Shown piece by piece: positions 55,137 to 64,000 of a DNA stretch of 64,000 bases (position 1 is its first letter; the number at the start of each line of letters is the position of its first letter). The stretch spans positions 19,785,225 to 19,849,224 of the forward strand of contig NW_020654422.1 in NCBI RefSeq assembly GCF_003589595.1, given 5' to 3'. The notes below the pieces were generated by a model. The model did not search any database and had not been told where the DNA came from. It saw nothing but the letters and a program-made list of their open reading frames with translations. The translations under genes were made by a program, and so were the position numbers. This DNA is from Hyposmocoma kahamanoa. Taxonomy: Eukaryota > Arthropoda > Insecta > Lepidoptera > Cosmopterigidae.

Positions 55137-55756
55137 AAATTCAACATAATCTTTATTTCATAGGTAACCATTATTACACTTGAAATCGTCACAATGGTTA
55201 AACTCTACCGCTCATTCGTAAGGCGGATTCCCCTGAGAAGAATGAGCAAGAAACTCTAGGGGTTGCTCTTTGTAAATAACATTTACAATTTTTTTTTTAT
55301 TTGAAACATCAGAGATAGAGACTACCTCCATGAGCTAAACGGGTTACTACCACGGATTTTTGTCATCCAAGTACGCAGAAGTTGTATAATAACCTTTAGT
55401 ATAAAGTTTTTGTTTCACTATAGTTTTAAACCTCGTGAAAGGCAAATTTTGTATATCAACCGGAATCTTGTTATAGAAGCGTATACATTGCCCCTTAAAT
55501 GATTTTTTGACTTTGTGAAGACGACTATCAAGAAAAGCTAATTTAAAAGCTAAAAATTTTCATAAATAAATTACTATTCCTTTTAAAATAAATTACATTT
55601 TCATAAATGCACAGTGAGGCTAGTGTAAGAATGTTAATTTCCTTAAACTTATCTCTCAAAGATACTTTGGGGCCCAGATTGTAAATTGCCCTAACTGCAC
55701 GTTTCTGCAGGACAAAGATTCTATTGATATCGGCGGCATTACCCCAAAGCAAAATG
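55137..55756 (-). pseudogene. LINE 3' end, minus strand
   Basis: The frame at 55543-55752 encodes LWGNAADINRIFVLQKRAVR and AIYNLGPKVSLRDKFKEIN, a common lepidopteran LINE block. The remaining 3' part runs to CTATGAAATAAAGATTATGT and a TTGAATTTGAATTTG tail. Confidence 0.85.
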
Positions 55757-56036
55757 CCACGAACAAGACGTGCGCCTAATGGTAAGCTACACGCCTGTCC
55801 ATAACAGTTGCAGTGCCACTCAGAGCTTTAAATCGTAAAGATCTGAGGGGCACTGCCACTGCTCCCGTCACCATAAAACAAGTTGACAAGTCCCATGTGC
55901 CTGTAATTTCACCAGTACCCTTATCCTTCAAAACCGGAACACAGTAATGCTGACATTACTGCATGGCGGCAGAAATAGGTAAGGTGACAGTACTACCTAG
56001 GATAAACTCTTTCACAAGGAGCTCTACTGCTACTAA
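55757..56036 (-). repeat. Family A, near full length
   Basis: It follows directly on the LINE break and is one of the least diverged copies. Confidence 0.9.
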
Positions 56037-56302
56037 CTGTAGTGTGCTGTTAGGGCTCACCGGCATTCTTAAAAAACAGTCACTATGTGCGTCCGAAAAC
56101 ATATCAGACGCAGTACCGAACGTGTCATTATATAGGACGCGCAGCTCGACAAAAGTGTTTTGGGTATACCTAACCCACAGGCCGCTATAGTAAAACTATT
56201 GACAGTATGATTTAAATAAAGAGACTTTTACTTTTACAATAACAGAGAAAAATGGCGAGAATTTAAATTGAAAGGACGCTAAAAGTTTTCAAATTTAAAA
56301 TT

Positions 56303-56462
56303 TTCATAATTATCAATACAAAGATCGAACACTCAGAAAAAATTCCTTCGATCCGGCCGGATTCGAACCGACGTCTTCTAGCTTACCGTGGCAGACGCTA
56401 TACCAACAAAGCCGTGGAACGAACCAGCGGACCTCACGAATTTTTCTATGTGCTTGCGTCAT
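56303..56462 (-). repeat. Family B, left member of an inverted pair
   Basis: Reverse copy with a perfect B box (GGTTCGAATCC on the minus strand). Confidence 0.85.
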
Positions 56463-56464
56463 GT

Positions 56465-56868
56465 CCTTGTATTTAAAATTTTCAATAAAGGTTATGCTGA
56501 AATCGTTGTACCTGTACCATTTACCGAGTCTTCTACGGATATAAGCAAAGACATGACAACATTATGGAAAAGTTTCTGGAAGAAGAATCAAGACATGCAA
56601 GGCAAATGGTATGAAAGCATACGAGAAGAAATACCCACTAAGCGGTGTACAAAATTCAACGTCTTTTATTACTGAACTAAGTGATTTAACTGAAAGTGAA
56701 AACATGAATAATGATTCCCGCTGCTTAAAAGACTGTTTAAAAAACCCAAAGATCATTTTACCATTCTACAAGTACATTAAAAACACAATAGAAAACATTC
56801 AATGAGGGTTCCGAAAACTGAAGACCTGGCTCAAAGGACTTGTGTCCAAAACACTGTTGATTTGTAAT
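56465..56868 (+). pseudogene. Coding-looking segment between inverted family B copies
   Basis: One frame encodes VVPVPFTESSTDISKDMTTL, then WKSFWKKNQDMQGKWYESIR. By frameshift the next encodes VQNSTSFITELSDLTESENM and NPKIILPFYKYIKNT before a stop. Composition is protein-like and amphipathic. The family is unknown. It may be a captured gene fragment or the remnant ORF of an autonomous element. Confidence 0.4.
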
Positions 56869-56869
56869 C

Positions 56870-56998
56870 GTGATTCGTGAGGTCCGCTAGTGCTTAGTTG
56901 GCATATCGTCTTTTACAGTTCACTGGAAGATGTTAATTCAAATCCAGCGGGATCGAAGGAATTGTGTTCTTAGTGTTCGATATTTGTATTAATAATTA
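56870..56998 (+). repeat. Family B, right member of an inverted pair
   Basis: Forward copy with a deletion in the A-box region (GTGCTTAGTTGGCA) and a changed B box (AATTCAAATCC). Confidence 0.8.
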
Positions 56999-57004
56999 TT
57001 TAGA

Positions 57005-57670
57005 ATAAAATAAGTTGTATGAGAAGGGTAATTGATAAATGTGAGACTAGAAAGTTGTGTCGGGATAGAGTAAGTGGCGTTTCGTGGTCTCTGCCCACCC
57101 CTTAATAACCTTGCGGATCTTTAGGCGTTAACCTGCACTCATGATACATCATAACGTAACTTTTCCCTTGTACTGACCTTTTGAAAAGATAGAGTTGATT
57201 CTTGGTTGTCACCTGTAATTTGAAACGGTATACGTTGAAATTCAATAATCGATAACAAAAAAACAAATTTGTATCCTCCACTAGATCAAAGTAGCAATTT
57301 GATCATTAAAACTAATACGACATTTTATTATTCTGTCACCCTTGACCGTTTGACGGATGGATAATTTGACTGCTGTCATAACAGCGGATATGGCCCACTT
57401 AAGCTTATTTCGCCTAATTGAATCCTAGAGTATTAAATCCCTTTATAATCCCCTTTGTGATATTCACGCCGACTTTTTAAACATGGCTGCCTTGACTGTC
57501 TTCTTTTGGAAATTAATTTTTTGTCTCGTATATTTACGGCAAGGGCAAGGTGCAAGTTAATGTATTGCTGTCTTTTGACGTAACTGAATTTTGAAAGATA
57601 CTACATAATAATGCACTATGCATTACTATTCAATAAAATAAAAAGGTAAAATATTTTTTTTCAGACAACT
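57005..57670. other. Intergenic, no recognised element
   Basis: AT-rich, with no gene or repeat family found. Confidence 0.4.
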
Positions 57671-57674
57671 AAAA

Positions 57675-57752
57675 ATCCATGCCTAGAAGCGTGATAGGTT
57701 TCACCTACCAGTTTCGCAGAGGATCGTGACATCGAATCCGAGCTTGCATTTC
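57675..57752 (+). repeat. Possible tRNA-like SINE fragment
   Basis: A B-box-like ACATCGAATCCGAG lies 45 bases after a weak A-box-like sequence. No second copy was seen. Confidence 0.3.
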
Positions 57753-57909
57753 TGAGTTTTTAAAATTCATATGCAAAATTTAATTTCAAATTTAGCATGA
57801 GCTTTTCGATAAAGGAAAATTTTATAAGGAAACCTGCACACATGTGTAAAGCAATTTAAAGATGTGTGTGAAGTTTACAATCTGCATTGGGTTCGCTTGG
57901 GAACTCTAA

Positions 57910-58165
57910 GGCTTAATGTACATCGCGGCGGAATGGAATAGAATAGAAGCGTTAATCAACTGCGCGAGAAGGCGCGCGCGGTCCGTCGAACACTCGAGCA
58001 TTTGCGAGACTGTAGTATTTCGTCGATCTTTGACGTCACACTGCACCTGCCTTCGCGCTACTTCCCGCGAATTCGCCAGGCGTCTCCGACGGCATCTGCA
58101 GAACTCTCGCGCGAGCATTCTCGAGCATGCGCGAGAATTCCGCGGAAGACGCGCGACATGATTTT
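57910..58165. other. GC-rich island with palindromes
   Basis: CG-rich DNA in an AT-rich setting, open in both strands. It contains CTCTCGCGCGAG and a 22-base near-palindrome ATTCTCGAGCATGCGCGAGA(AT). No gene could be assigned. It may be an element end or a promoter-like island. Confidence 0.5.
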
Positions 58166-58234
58166 CGGCTCGTGTCTACTTTGCATGTTACACAATTGAC
58201 CATAAAGTTTATTACGCTATGTATGATATCGTTA

Positions 58235-58315
58235 AAGTCGTCTCATTGGCAGAGACGGCCTGTGCTCAACAGTGGGACTATATACTAACTATTTATTATT
58301 ATTATTATTATTAAA
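58235..58315 (+). repeat. LINE 3' end with (ATT)n tail
   Basis: GACGGCCTGTGCTCAACAGT followed by GGGACTATATACTAAC and ATT repeats matches a common LINE 3' terminus. Confidence 0.65.
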
Positions 58316-58551
58316 AATCTACGCAAATTAGTTTGTACATAGCACACTGTATAACTATAATAACATGGACGACGAACACGGGTGGCTTCAACAAGGCTGT
58401 AACGGCGTCTGTTTTTTAGCAAGGAGTTATTGCCCAGGGCTCTTTAAGAGATATACTATGTTATAAGGACATAAATGCACGGATAGGAAATTGTAGATCC
58501 AGTCTTCAAGTCAAAATACAATCAAATAATCGCCATAACCGTATGTTGTGG

Positions 58552-58828
58552 AAGAGGTCGTTCGTGTAAGTACTACCCTTACCTATTTCTGCTGCCAAGC
58601 AGAAATGCAAACATTATTGCGTTCCGGTTTTGGAAGATAATGGTGTTAGTCAAATTACAGGCACGTGGGACGTGTCAACTTATGTCTCAGGGTAACGGAC
58701 GTATTGGCAGTGTCCCTCGAATCTTTGCGATTTAAAGTTCTGAGTGTCACTGCAACTGCTATGGACAGGCGTGTCTCTTACTGCCAGGCGTACGACCTGT
58801 AAGTCCCGTCACTTGGTTTCATAAAATA
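58552..58828 (+). repeat. Family A, near full length
   Basis: Forward copy with a short deletion near its start. Confidence 0.85.
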
Positions 58829-59119
58829 GATGTTGAATTATTGTACTTTACTTACTTAAGTAATATAAATTACATCATGGACGATTATTTGTACAAACGA
58901 ATTTATGATTTCATATTGTTTATATGAAAACCGAATTTAATTTTTGTATGTGTCTACATTTCATTTCATTGTACAAGAGAAATAAATATGAACGACAAGC
59001 TTAGTACCTTTCTCAAACCCATATAGTCCGTCGTATTACAATAAAATCTATACATATTTCTTCTATAAGTTATTTTAAAAATCACGCTGCGTGCGCAGCG
59101 GTATACAAGAGTAAATCAG

Positions 59120-59505
59120 ATGCTACCAATATCTATAACAATTGTAATAAATTTTAAACGCGACTTGAATCAAAACATTACATGCATTGACGCTTACATT
59201 CAAAACCATTTACGTAAACGTCATAATAAACCAGTAGTGTATAAGGAATATATAAAAAAATGTAGTCGTGGTCTTAGATGTAAAATGGTCTCTGTGGATG
59301 GTAATGTAACGTGTTTTATGTAATCAAGAAACGACTTCATCTCGTACATTTACGCAGGCACGAGTCTATGGACATGTTTACGGATATTCTCGGTATAAAT
59401 GTCTTCATAAAACTCAAAGTTCCCGTACTGGCTGCTTGTTATAAAGCGTACAGATGTGGCAGAGATTTGAAAAAAGTGAGAAGCGGTAAAATTCAGATAA
59501 CTTGA
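59120..59505 (+). pseudogene. Orphan coding-looking frames overlapping at a frameshift
   Basis: Frame one (59120-59323) encodes ITCIDAYIQNHLRKRHNKPV, then YKEYIKKCSRGLRCKMVSV. Frame two (59311-59505) continues with LGINVFIKLKVPVLAACYKA and a basic tail RCGRDLKKVRSGK. The overlap of 13 bases suggests a former single gene of about 125 codons with one indel. No family is recognised. An integrated viral gene or a host orphan gene are possible. Confidence 0.35.
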
Positions 59506-59509
59506 ACGG

Positions 59510-60175
59510 TGAATTGCACACGAATCTTTTTATTTTCCAATGTACAATAATTTTGTCGGTACTTTGTAAAGCTTTTTATATAATTTTACAGCCCTTGATA
59601 AAAATCATAAAAACCACCAGACTACGTGGCAGTTAGAGAGCAACTTCAAATCGGAGAAAGAAAAAGTTTGATAATGAAACGTTTAGTAAAAACTCAACCG
59701 CAACAAAAACTCTGAGGAAATGCGAAAAAAATGTAGCAAAGATGAGTGTTACCATTTGATAGAATTCATGCGGAAATGATTATCAAATTGCACATCGTTG
59801 AAGTGCATCCATCGATTATTTCAAATTGCACAATTTTTTTAAAAGGGCCACCTTCTTCTTACAAAATATTTTCTTTTTAATAACAAAAAAAGAACGCTCT
59901 ATTCCATGTTCTTAAATTTAAAATTTTAATTTCATATTTCAAAAACACTATCGAATATCAATGCTCATTCATGATTTGGACAGCAAAAATTTCGAAGTAA
60001 TAGGATACTTTTCATGGTCAAGCGCATTCATACAAATTGCTATGTGGCTAATTATAACTTGTAATTGGTTTGCACACAACTGCTACTGGCTAATAGATGT
60101 AGATACTGTAGATACCTTGCACATATCATAATTCGAAAATACGTTTTAAAAATAACCTTTGAAGAAGGGTAACAA
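59510..60175. other. Intergenic, no recognised element
   Basis: AT-rich, with no coding or repeat signal. Confidence 0.4.
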
Positions 60176-60184
60176 GGGTTTAAC

Positions 60185-60562
60185 CTTAGAATAATAACGC
60201 ATAGAATGATAGTTTCATATCAAACGAACTGTCACAAGTGAGGCAAAAATCAAATTCATTTAGGCTAGTTTTAGTAGTAGGTTAATTTTCGGTTTTAGTG
60301 AATATTTATATAAAAATACAAGTTGAAACGCGTTACTTCCTTGTGGAATGTGATGTTAGTATCTATTTTATGTTTGTCTGATGTATTTTTACACTCGTTT
60401 ACCGCACATTTCGTAATTTTTAGCTAAAATTCTGGAGCTGTTCGCGGTGCAAGTTGACCTTGAGCACTGAAGGCCCGCCCGCTCGTGTAGGCCCTTTGGG
60501 CGCGCTTCAATTTGCCTCACTTAGCGTGTGCGGACTAGGTTTCTATGCGTAATTATTCTAAG
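60185..60562 (-). mobile_element. Family H: P-element-like transposon, copy 2
   Basis: Inverted relative to copy 1, 378 bases, with the same terminal inverted repeats (one end has a single-base change: GCGTAATTATTC). The perfect 8-bp duplication GGTTTAAC lies at 60177-60184 and 60563-60570. The THAP exon is present on the minus strand, but its ATG is altered (ATGTCG in copy 1 corresponds to ATTACG here), so it cannot start there. Confidence 0.85.
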
Positions 60563-60587
60563 GGTTTAACATTGAGCAAATTCATAA

Positions 60588-60802
60588 CAATGGCAGTGCG
60601 CACAGAGCTTTAAATTGCAAAGATTAGAAGGGCACTACCACTGCGCCCGTCATCCCAATACATATGTAAGTAGACAAGTCCCATGTGCCTGTATTTTCAC
60701 CAGCACCATTACCCTTCACAACCGGAACGTAATGCTGACATTAATGCTTGGCAACTTAACTGCCCTGGAGGAATTCTTTCACAATGAGCTCTACTGCCAT
60801 AC
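60588..60802 (-). repeat. Family A, partial
   Basis: Reverse copy lacking the A-tail end, starting about 20 bases after the family H duplication. Confidence 0.8.
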
Positions 60803-60804
60803 AT

Positions 60805-61460
60805 TTTTCATGGCTATCCATACAAATAAATCCTTTAAAGTCGTGATTCAGTTTTCTAATTTTTCTCGTTGGTCCTGACTGAAAACTGCCGTCTTAGTAA
60901 ACTTTACATATCGATGCCTTACTTTCTGAAACTAGCATCTTATAAAGAGTTCAGAAAATGACAAATTTTTTCTTTTGTAAGCACCCTTTCACTGTTATGA
61001 CAATAATGTTATTTTTACTTTCGTATTTAATCTATATTTGTTTCATATTTTATTCTTGAAGTTAAACATTTAGCTTTTAAGTCCGCAATGTGTAATGAAC
61101 TCTACGTTCATATCTAACTAATCAATAAGTAGGAAGAATTATTCACATTTACAATTAAGTTTTAGTATAAACGTAAGCAGTATTTACGACGACGGCGGCG
61201 GCGCTATCTTTTGTTTTCATTTTCACTCATTGATGTCTGACCCAAGTGCATCTATCACACGAGCCCCACGGCGAAGGAAGCTGGTATCCGACAATTATTT
61301 ATGAACCGGTCTCCCGGCAGCGTTGTTTCGTACTCCCATTGAGCTGTGAGAATCGGTACAGCCGAGGTTTTCAATATTAACATTTTATTTATTGAATATC
61401 ACGATGTTATAACATGATCTTATTTTTTTTAAACTACGTCAGTTTATTATTTTTATTGAT
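60805..61460. other. Intergenic, no recognised element
   Basis: It contains a short GC-rich stretch (GACGACGGCGGCGGCGC near 61188). No gene was found. Confidence 0.4.
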
Positions 61461-61465
61461 ACTAA

Positions 61466-61642
61466 GAGTGATTACACACGGTAAGTTTTAGCAGCGATGC
61501 CAACGCGATGCAAGCGCGCGTTTGCATTGATACAGTCGCGCGTTTGCATCGATGCAATCGACTATAAATCGGAAGTGTAGCGATACAATCGCGCGTTTCA
61601 CGGTTTTGCATCGCTGCTAAATGTGGCCGTATGAAACCACTC
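61466..61642 (+). mobile_element. PIF/Harbinger-like MITE
   Basis: The ends GAGTGATTACACACGG and, reversed, GAGTGGTTTCATACGG form imperfect inverted repeats of about 35 bases, both reaching TTTAGCAGCGATGC. The flanks are a TAA duplication (61463-61465 and 61643-61645), the target class of PIF/Harbinger elements. The interior is a set of CG-rich inverted GCATCGATGC-like repeats without an ORF. Confidence 0.75.
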
Positions 61643-61664
61643 TAAGATTGACCACAAAGAAAAA

Positions 61665-61748
61665 TTCCTCCGGTCTAACTGGACTGAAACCAGTGTCTGT
61701 TGCAATGCTGGGGCTACCGCTATTAACCAAATGAGCTATATAGATATA
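61665..61748 (-). repeat. Diverged tRNA-like SINE fragment
   Basis: On the minus strand TAGCTCATTTGGTTAATAGC (A box) and GGTTTCAGTCC (B box) are spaced as in tRNA. It is related to, but distinct from, family B. Confidence 0.5.
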
Positions 61749-61805
61749 AAAATTCGTAAGTCTGTAGTTAAGTTGACATCAGAAACTGGTTCGAGTCCTT
61801 TCAGT

Positions 61806-62090
61806 ACCTTCTAGCTGGGCTGGGCTGGTAGCTGTAAAGGTATCTAACTGAGTGACGAAAATACTTTCATAAATTTCTCATAGATGGCCCTACGGCTAAA
61901 AAGCCGTTGAAAAACCAAATACAAAGATATGACAACAAGCACATAGAAAAATTCGTGAGGTCCGCTGCTTCGTTCCGTAGCTTAGTTGGCATTGGCGTCT
62001 TGCACTGTTTGCTAGACGATGTCCGTTCGAATCCGGCCGGATCGAAGGAATTTTTTCTAAGTGTTCAATCTTTGTGTTAATAATTATAAC
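61806..62090 (+). repeat. Family B element, full length
   Basis: The A box TAGCTTAGTTGGCA and B box GGTTCGAATCC are both intact, making this the best copy in the window. Confidence 0.9.
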
Positions 62091-62154
62091 TAACTAGTGG
62101 AGTAATTCTACAAAAAATGATTAAACATCAATTTTTACAAAAAATTTAAATACA

Positions 62155-62412
62155 GTGAATAGTGACATCTCTAGCCGGGACTGGTAGCTGTAACTGGTTG
62201 ACGAAAATACTTTCATAGATTTCTCATAGATGACGCTACGACTAAAAAACCGTTGAAAAAGCAAATACAAATATACGACAACAAGCACATAGAAAAATTC
62301 GTGAGGTCCTCTGGTTTCCTCCGTGTCTTAGGTGGCATTGTGTTTGGCACGGTTTGCTAGAAGACGTCGGTTCGAAACCGGCCGGATCGAAGGAATTTTT
62401 TTTTAAGTTCGA
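62155..62412 (+). repeat. Family B element, second tandem copy
   Basis: It follows the previous copy by about 65 bases in the same orientation, with a changed A box (TGTCTTAGGTGGCA). It joins directly to a family A 3' half. Confidence 0.85.
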
Positions 62413-62413
62413 T

Positions 62414-62552
62414 CTTCACATGGGACTTGTCAACTTATATCTCATCGTGATGGGTGCAGTGGCAGTGCCCCTCAGATCTTTGCGATGTAAAGCTCTGAGT
62501 GGCATTGTAACTGTTATGGACAGTTCATCCTATCACTTGATATTATAAAATT
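62414..62552 (+). repeat. Family A, 3' half
   Basis: It starts at CACATGGGACTTGTCAACTT and ends TGATATTATAAAATTAAAA. Confidence 0.85.
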
Positions 62553-62559
62553 AAAATAC

Positions 62560-63340
62560 AAAAGGAATGTATCTTTGTGTTTTTTATAATTAAAAAAATT
62601 ATTACAAACCAAAAAAGAAAAACAAAGCTATTTCCTACTCACTAATGCCCATGAAGCAAAAAATTTCTAGTAGCATCCAAAACGCCTGATTTTTAATATA
62701 CAGGTGTGACACACTTATAATTACGATCCAGGAACATTTACCATGTCATACTACAGCCAAATTTATGGCCGACGCGAGTCTTCTCAATAAATCTCTGCAT
62801 GCGCCTGAGACGGGCGGCGGTTGTAAGTCATTTGCATAAGCTACGGCGGCGGCGCCCTACCCGTCCTCTTAATTATATCTTTATGAACTTCCACGACGTA
62901 TCAATCGATCGTTTTTCTGGTATCATAAAGTCTGTAAATGTTAATTTAATTTGTAACTTCAACTGTTTTTCATAGCGAGAAGAGTTTCGCTTGAACTGTA
63001 GGTTATTTCAATTCAGCTCGTGTGGCGTCAACAGATTGAAGTTAAAATTAAAAAAAAACATGTCAAAAGGGTCCATGACTCAGCATTTGAGGACTATGCT
63101 AATTACATAATTCATTGTTATTCTGCCATGGCCCGTCATAAATTAGAACACCACAATTCAAATATATGTTTCGCACAAAAAAAAAACAAAATTCAAATAA
63201 TTGTAGACAATTAGGCACTAAGTAAATGAAATTAGACACAAGCAATAATTAGTTAAAGAAAATAATCAATTTGAGTAATATTTATATAATTTAAATAGAA
63301 TAATAACAAACATACACAAATACTCAGAATAGATATACAA
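62560..63340. other. Intergenic, no recognised element
   Basis: It contains a small GC-rich patch (ACGGCGGCGGCGCCC near 62844). The frame at 63020-63214 is Lys-rich and unassigned. Confidence 0.4.
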
Positions 63341-63347
63341 ACACAAG

Positions 63348-63602
63348 CTATCTTATAAAGCCTGCGTCCCGAGATTGATTTTCAAACAGCCACAGGAAAC
63401 AGTGGCAGTGTTTGAGACTGCATTTTTCGCGTTTGAGGTCCTGCACATCCTTGATGACTGTCACATTAAGACCATGTTTATTCTTTCCTAGTACCTGCAA
63501 GATGTGGGATTCCATAGGGGCTCCTTCCTGAATAGTTTTCTTTGTGTTATGAAATTGGATTTTTTCAATAAGCGAGTAAATAGAGCTCTCAAAGTCTGGC
63601 AT
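63348..63602 (-). CDS. Orphan ORF, 84 codons, unknown function
   Basis: Minus-strand frame from an ATG to TAG with balanced composition: FESSIYSLIEKIQFHNTKKT, then GLNVTVIKDVQDLKREKCSL and a Cys/His/aromatic tail (CHCFLWLFENQSRDAGFI). Its codon use does not look AT-driven, and an AG lies just before the ATG, so it could be a terminal exon or an element ORF. I do not recognise a family. Confidence 0.35.
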   Translation of the reverse strand: MPDFESSIYSLIEKIQFHNTKKTIQEGAPMESHILQVLGKNKHGLNVTVIKDVQDLKREKCSLKHCHCFLWLFENQSRDAGFIR

Positions 63603-63679
63603 CTTTCCTGGTGTCAGAAACGTCCATGGCCACGATGTCCAGTAAGTAGCTCGTCTGGTCGTTGTCTACTTTATTTAAA

Positions 63680-63769
63680 AAATTGTATATTATGGCATTA
63701 AATAAATAAAAATGTATATTATGGCATTAAATAAATAAAAATGTATATTATGGCATTAAATAAATAAAA
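63680..63769 (+). repeat. 29-bp tandem repeat, three units
   Basis: Three almost identical units containing GTATATTATGGCATTAAATA repeat head to tail. Confidence 0.95.
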
Positions 63770-63894
63770 TATTACTCTAAAGGTTAATCTAAAAGAAAAC
63801 AAAATATAAATTTTCTCTCTTTAACTCATCTAGATTCGGGAGTATTGTTCCCAGAAGGCTAACAATCTTTCTCCTTTTCCCCTTTGGACAGCTA

Positions 63895-64000
63895 AATATA
63901 TTCTTAGGGTTCTTGGGTTTTCGCGATTGTTACACATAGGAAACGAAACTGTTTTTCTGGATTTAATTCGCGTATGTTTACGTTTTTCAAACAAACCAAC
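63895..64000 (-). mobile_element. Family E element, truncated by the window end
   Basis: It starts in GGTTTTCGCGATTGTTACAC-like sequence and runs into the AAACAAA block. The rest lies beyond the window. Confidence 0.8.

Noticed and set aside
61965..62045. Possible functional tRNA gene (A and B boxes both intact)
   Set aside because: The same unit recurs in many diverged copies with identical flanks, so it is family B and not a tRNA gene.

Overview
The window looks like AT-rich insect DNA, most probably lepidopteran (butterfly or moth). It holds one confidently recognisable protein-coding gene, an achaete-scute family bHLH proneural factor at 6615-7328 on the + strand. Nearly everything else is intergenic DNA filled with small, decayed transposable elements. 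The insect call rests on the achaete-scute protein, with its expanded bHLH loop and C-terminal WW-Q motif. The lepidopteran call is softer and rests on the repeat landscape: tRNA-headed SINEs with ATT tails, non-LTR retrotransposon 3' ends, and small TIR elements.

Layout. 1-6200: decayed repeats, a truncated LINE, a TIR element, and two coding-looking orphan ORFs (3838-4472). 6280-7800: the achaete-scute homolog with a GC-rich promoter region carrying E-box and Hairy-type C-box motifs, an apparently single-exon CDS, and a predicted intron starting 7 bases after the stop codon. 7800-64000: no second convincing gene. This part is a mosaic of (A) an approximately 300-bp A-tailed dispersed element present nearly 30 times in whole or part; (B) a tRNA-related element with good A and B boxes; (C) and (D) two further tRNA-headed SINE families; (E) an approximately 500-bp element with long inverted ends that carry a hammerhead-ribozyme-like core; (F) an approximately 550-bp TIR element in two inverted copies; (G) a short TIR element with 8-bp target duplications; (H) a 370-bp TIR element with 8-bp target duplications that retains a THAP zinc-finger exon; and fragments of several non-LTR retrotransposons. 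Nesting is common: A is interrupted by LINEs or by H, E by C, and a LINE by A.

The most notable observations are two families of short elements that look P-element-like. Family H has two copies (20307-20676 and 60185-60562) with perfect 8-bp duplications at nearly the same target sequence, and one copy still encodes the start of a THAP DNA-binding domain. Family G has two intact copies plus a locus (43832-43865) that looks like an excision footprint: a perfect 8-bp duplication flanking only the first 17-18 bases of a terminus, which is what P-type staggered cleavage would leave. The long gene-poor flanks of the proneural gene would fit a large cis-regulatory landscape, but no enhancer can be shown from one sequence.
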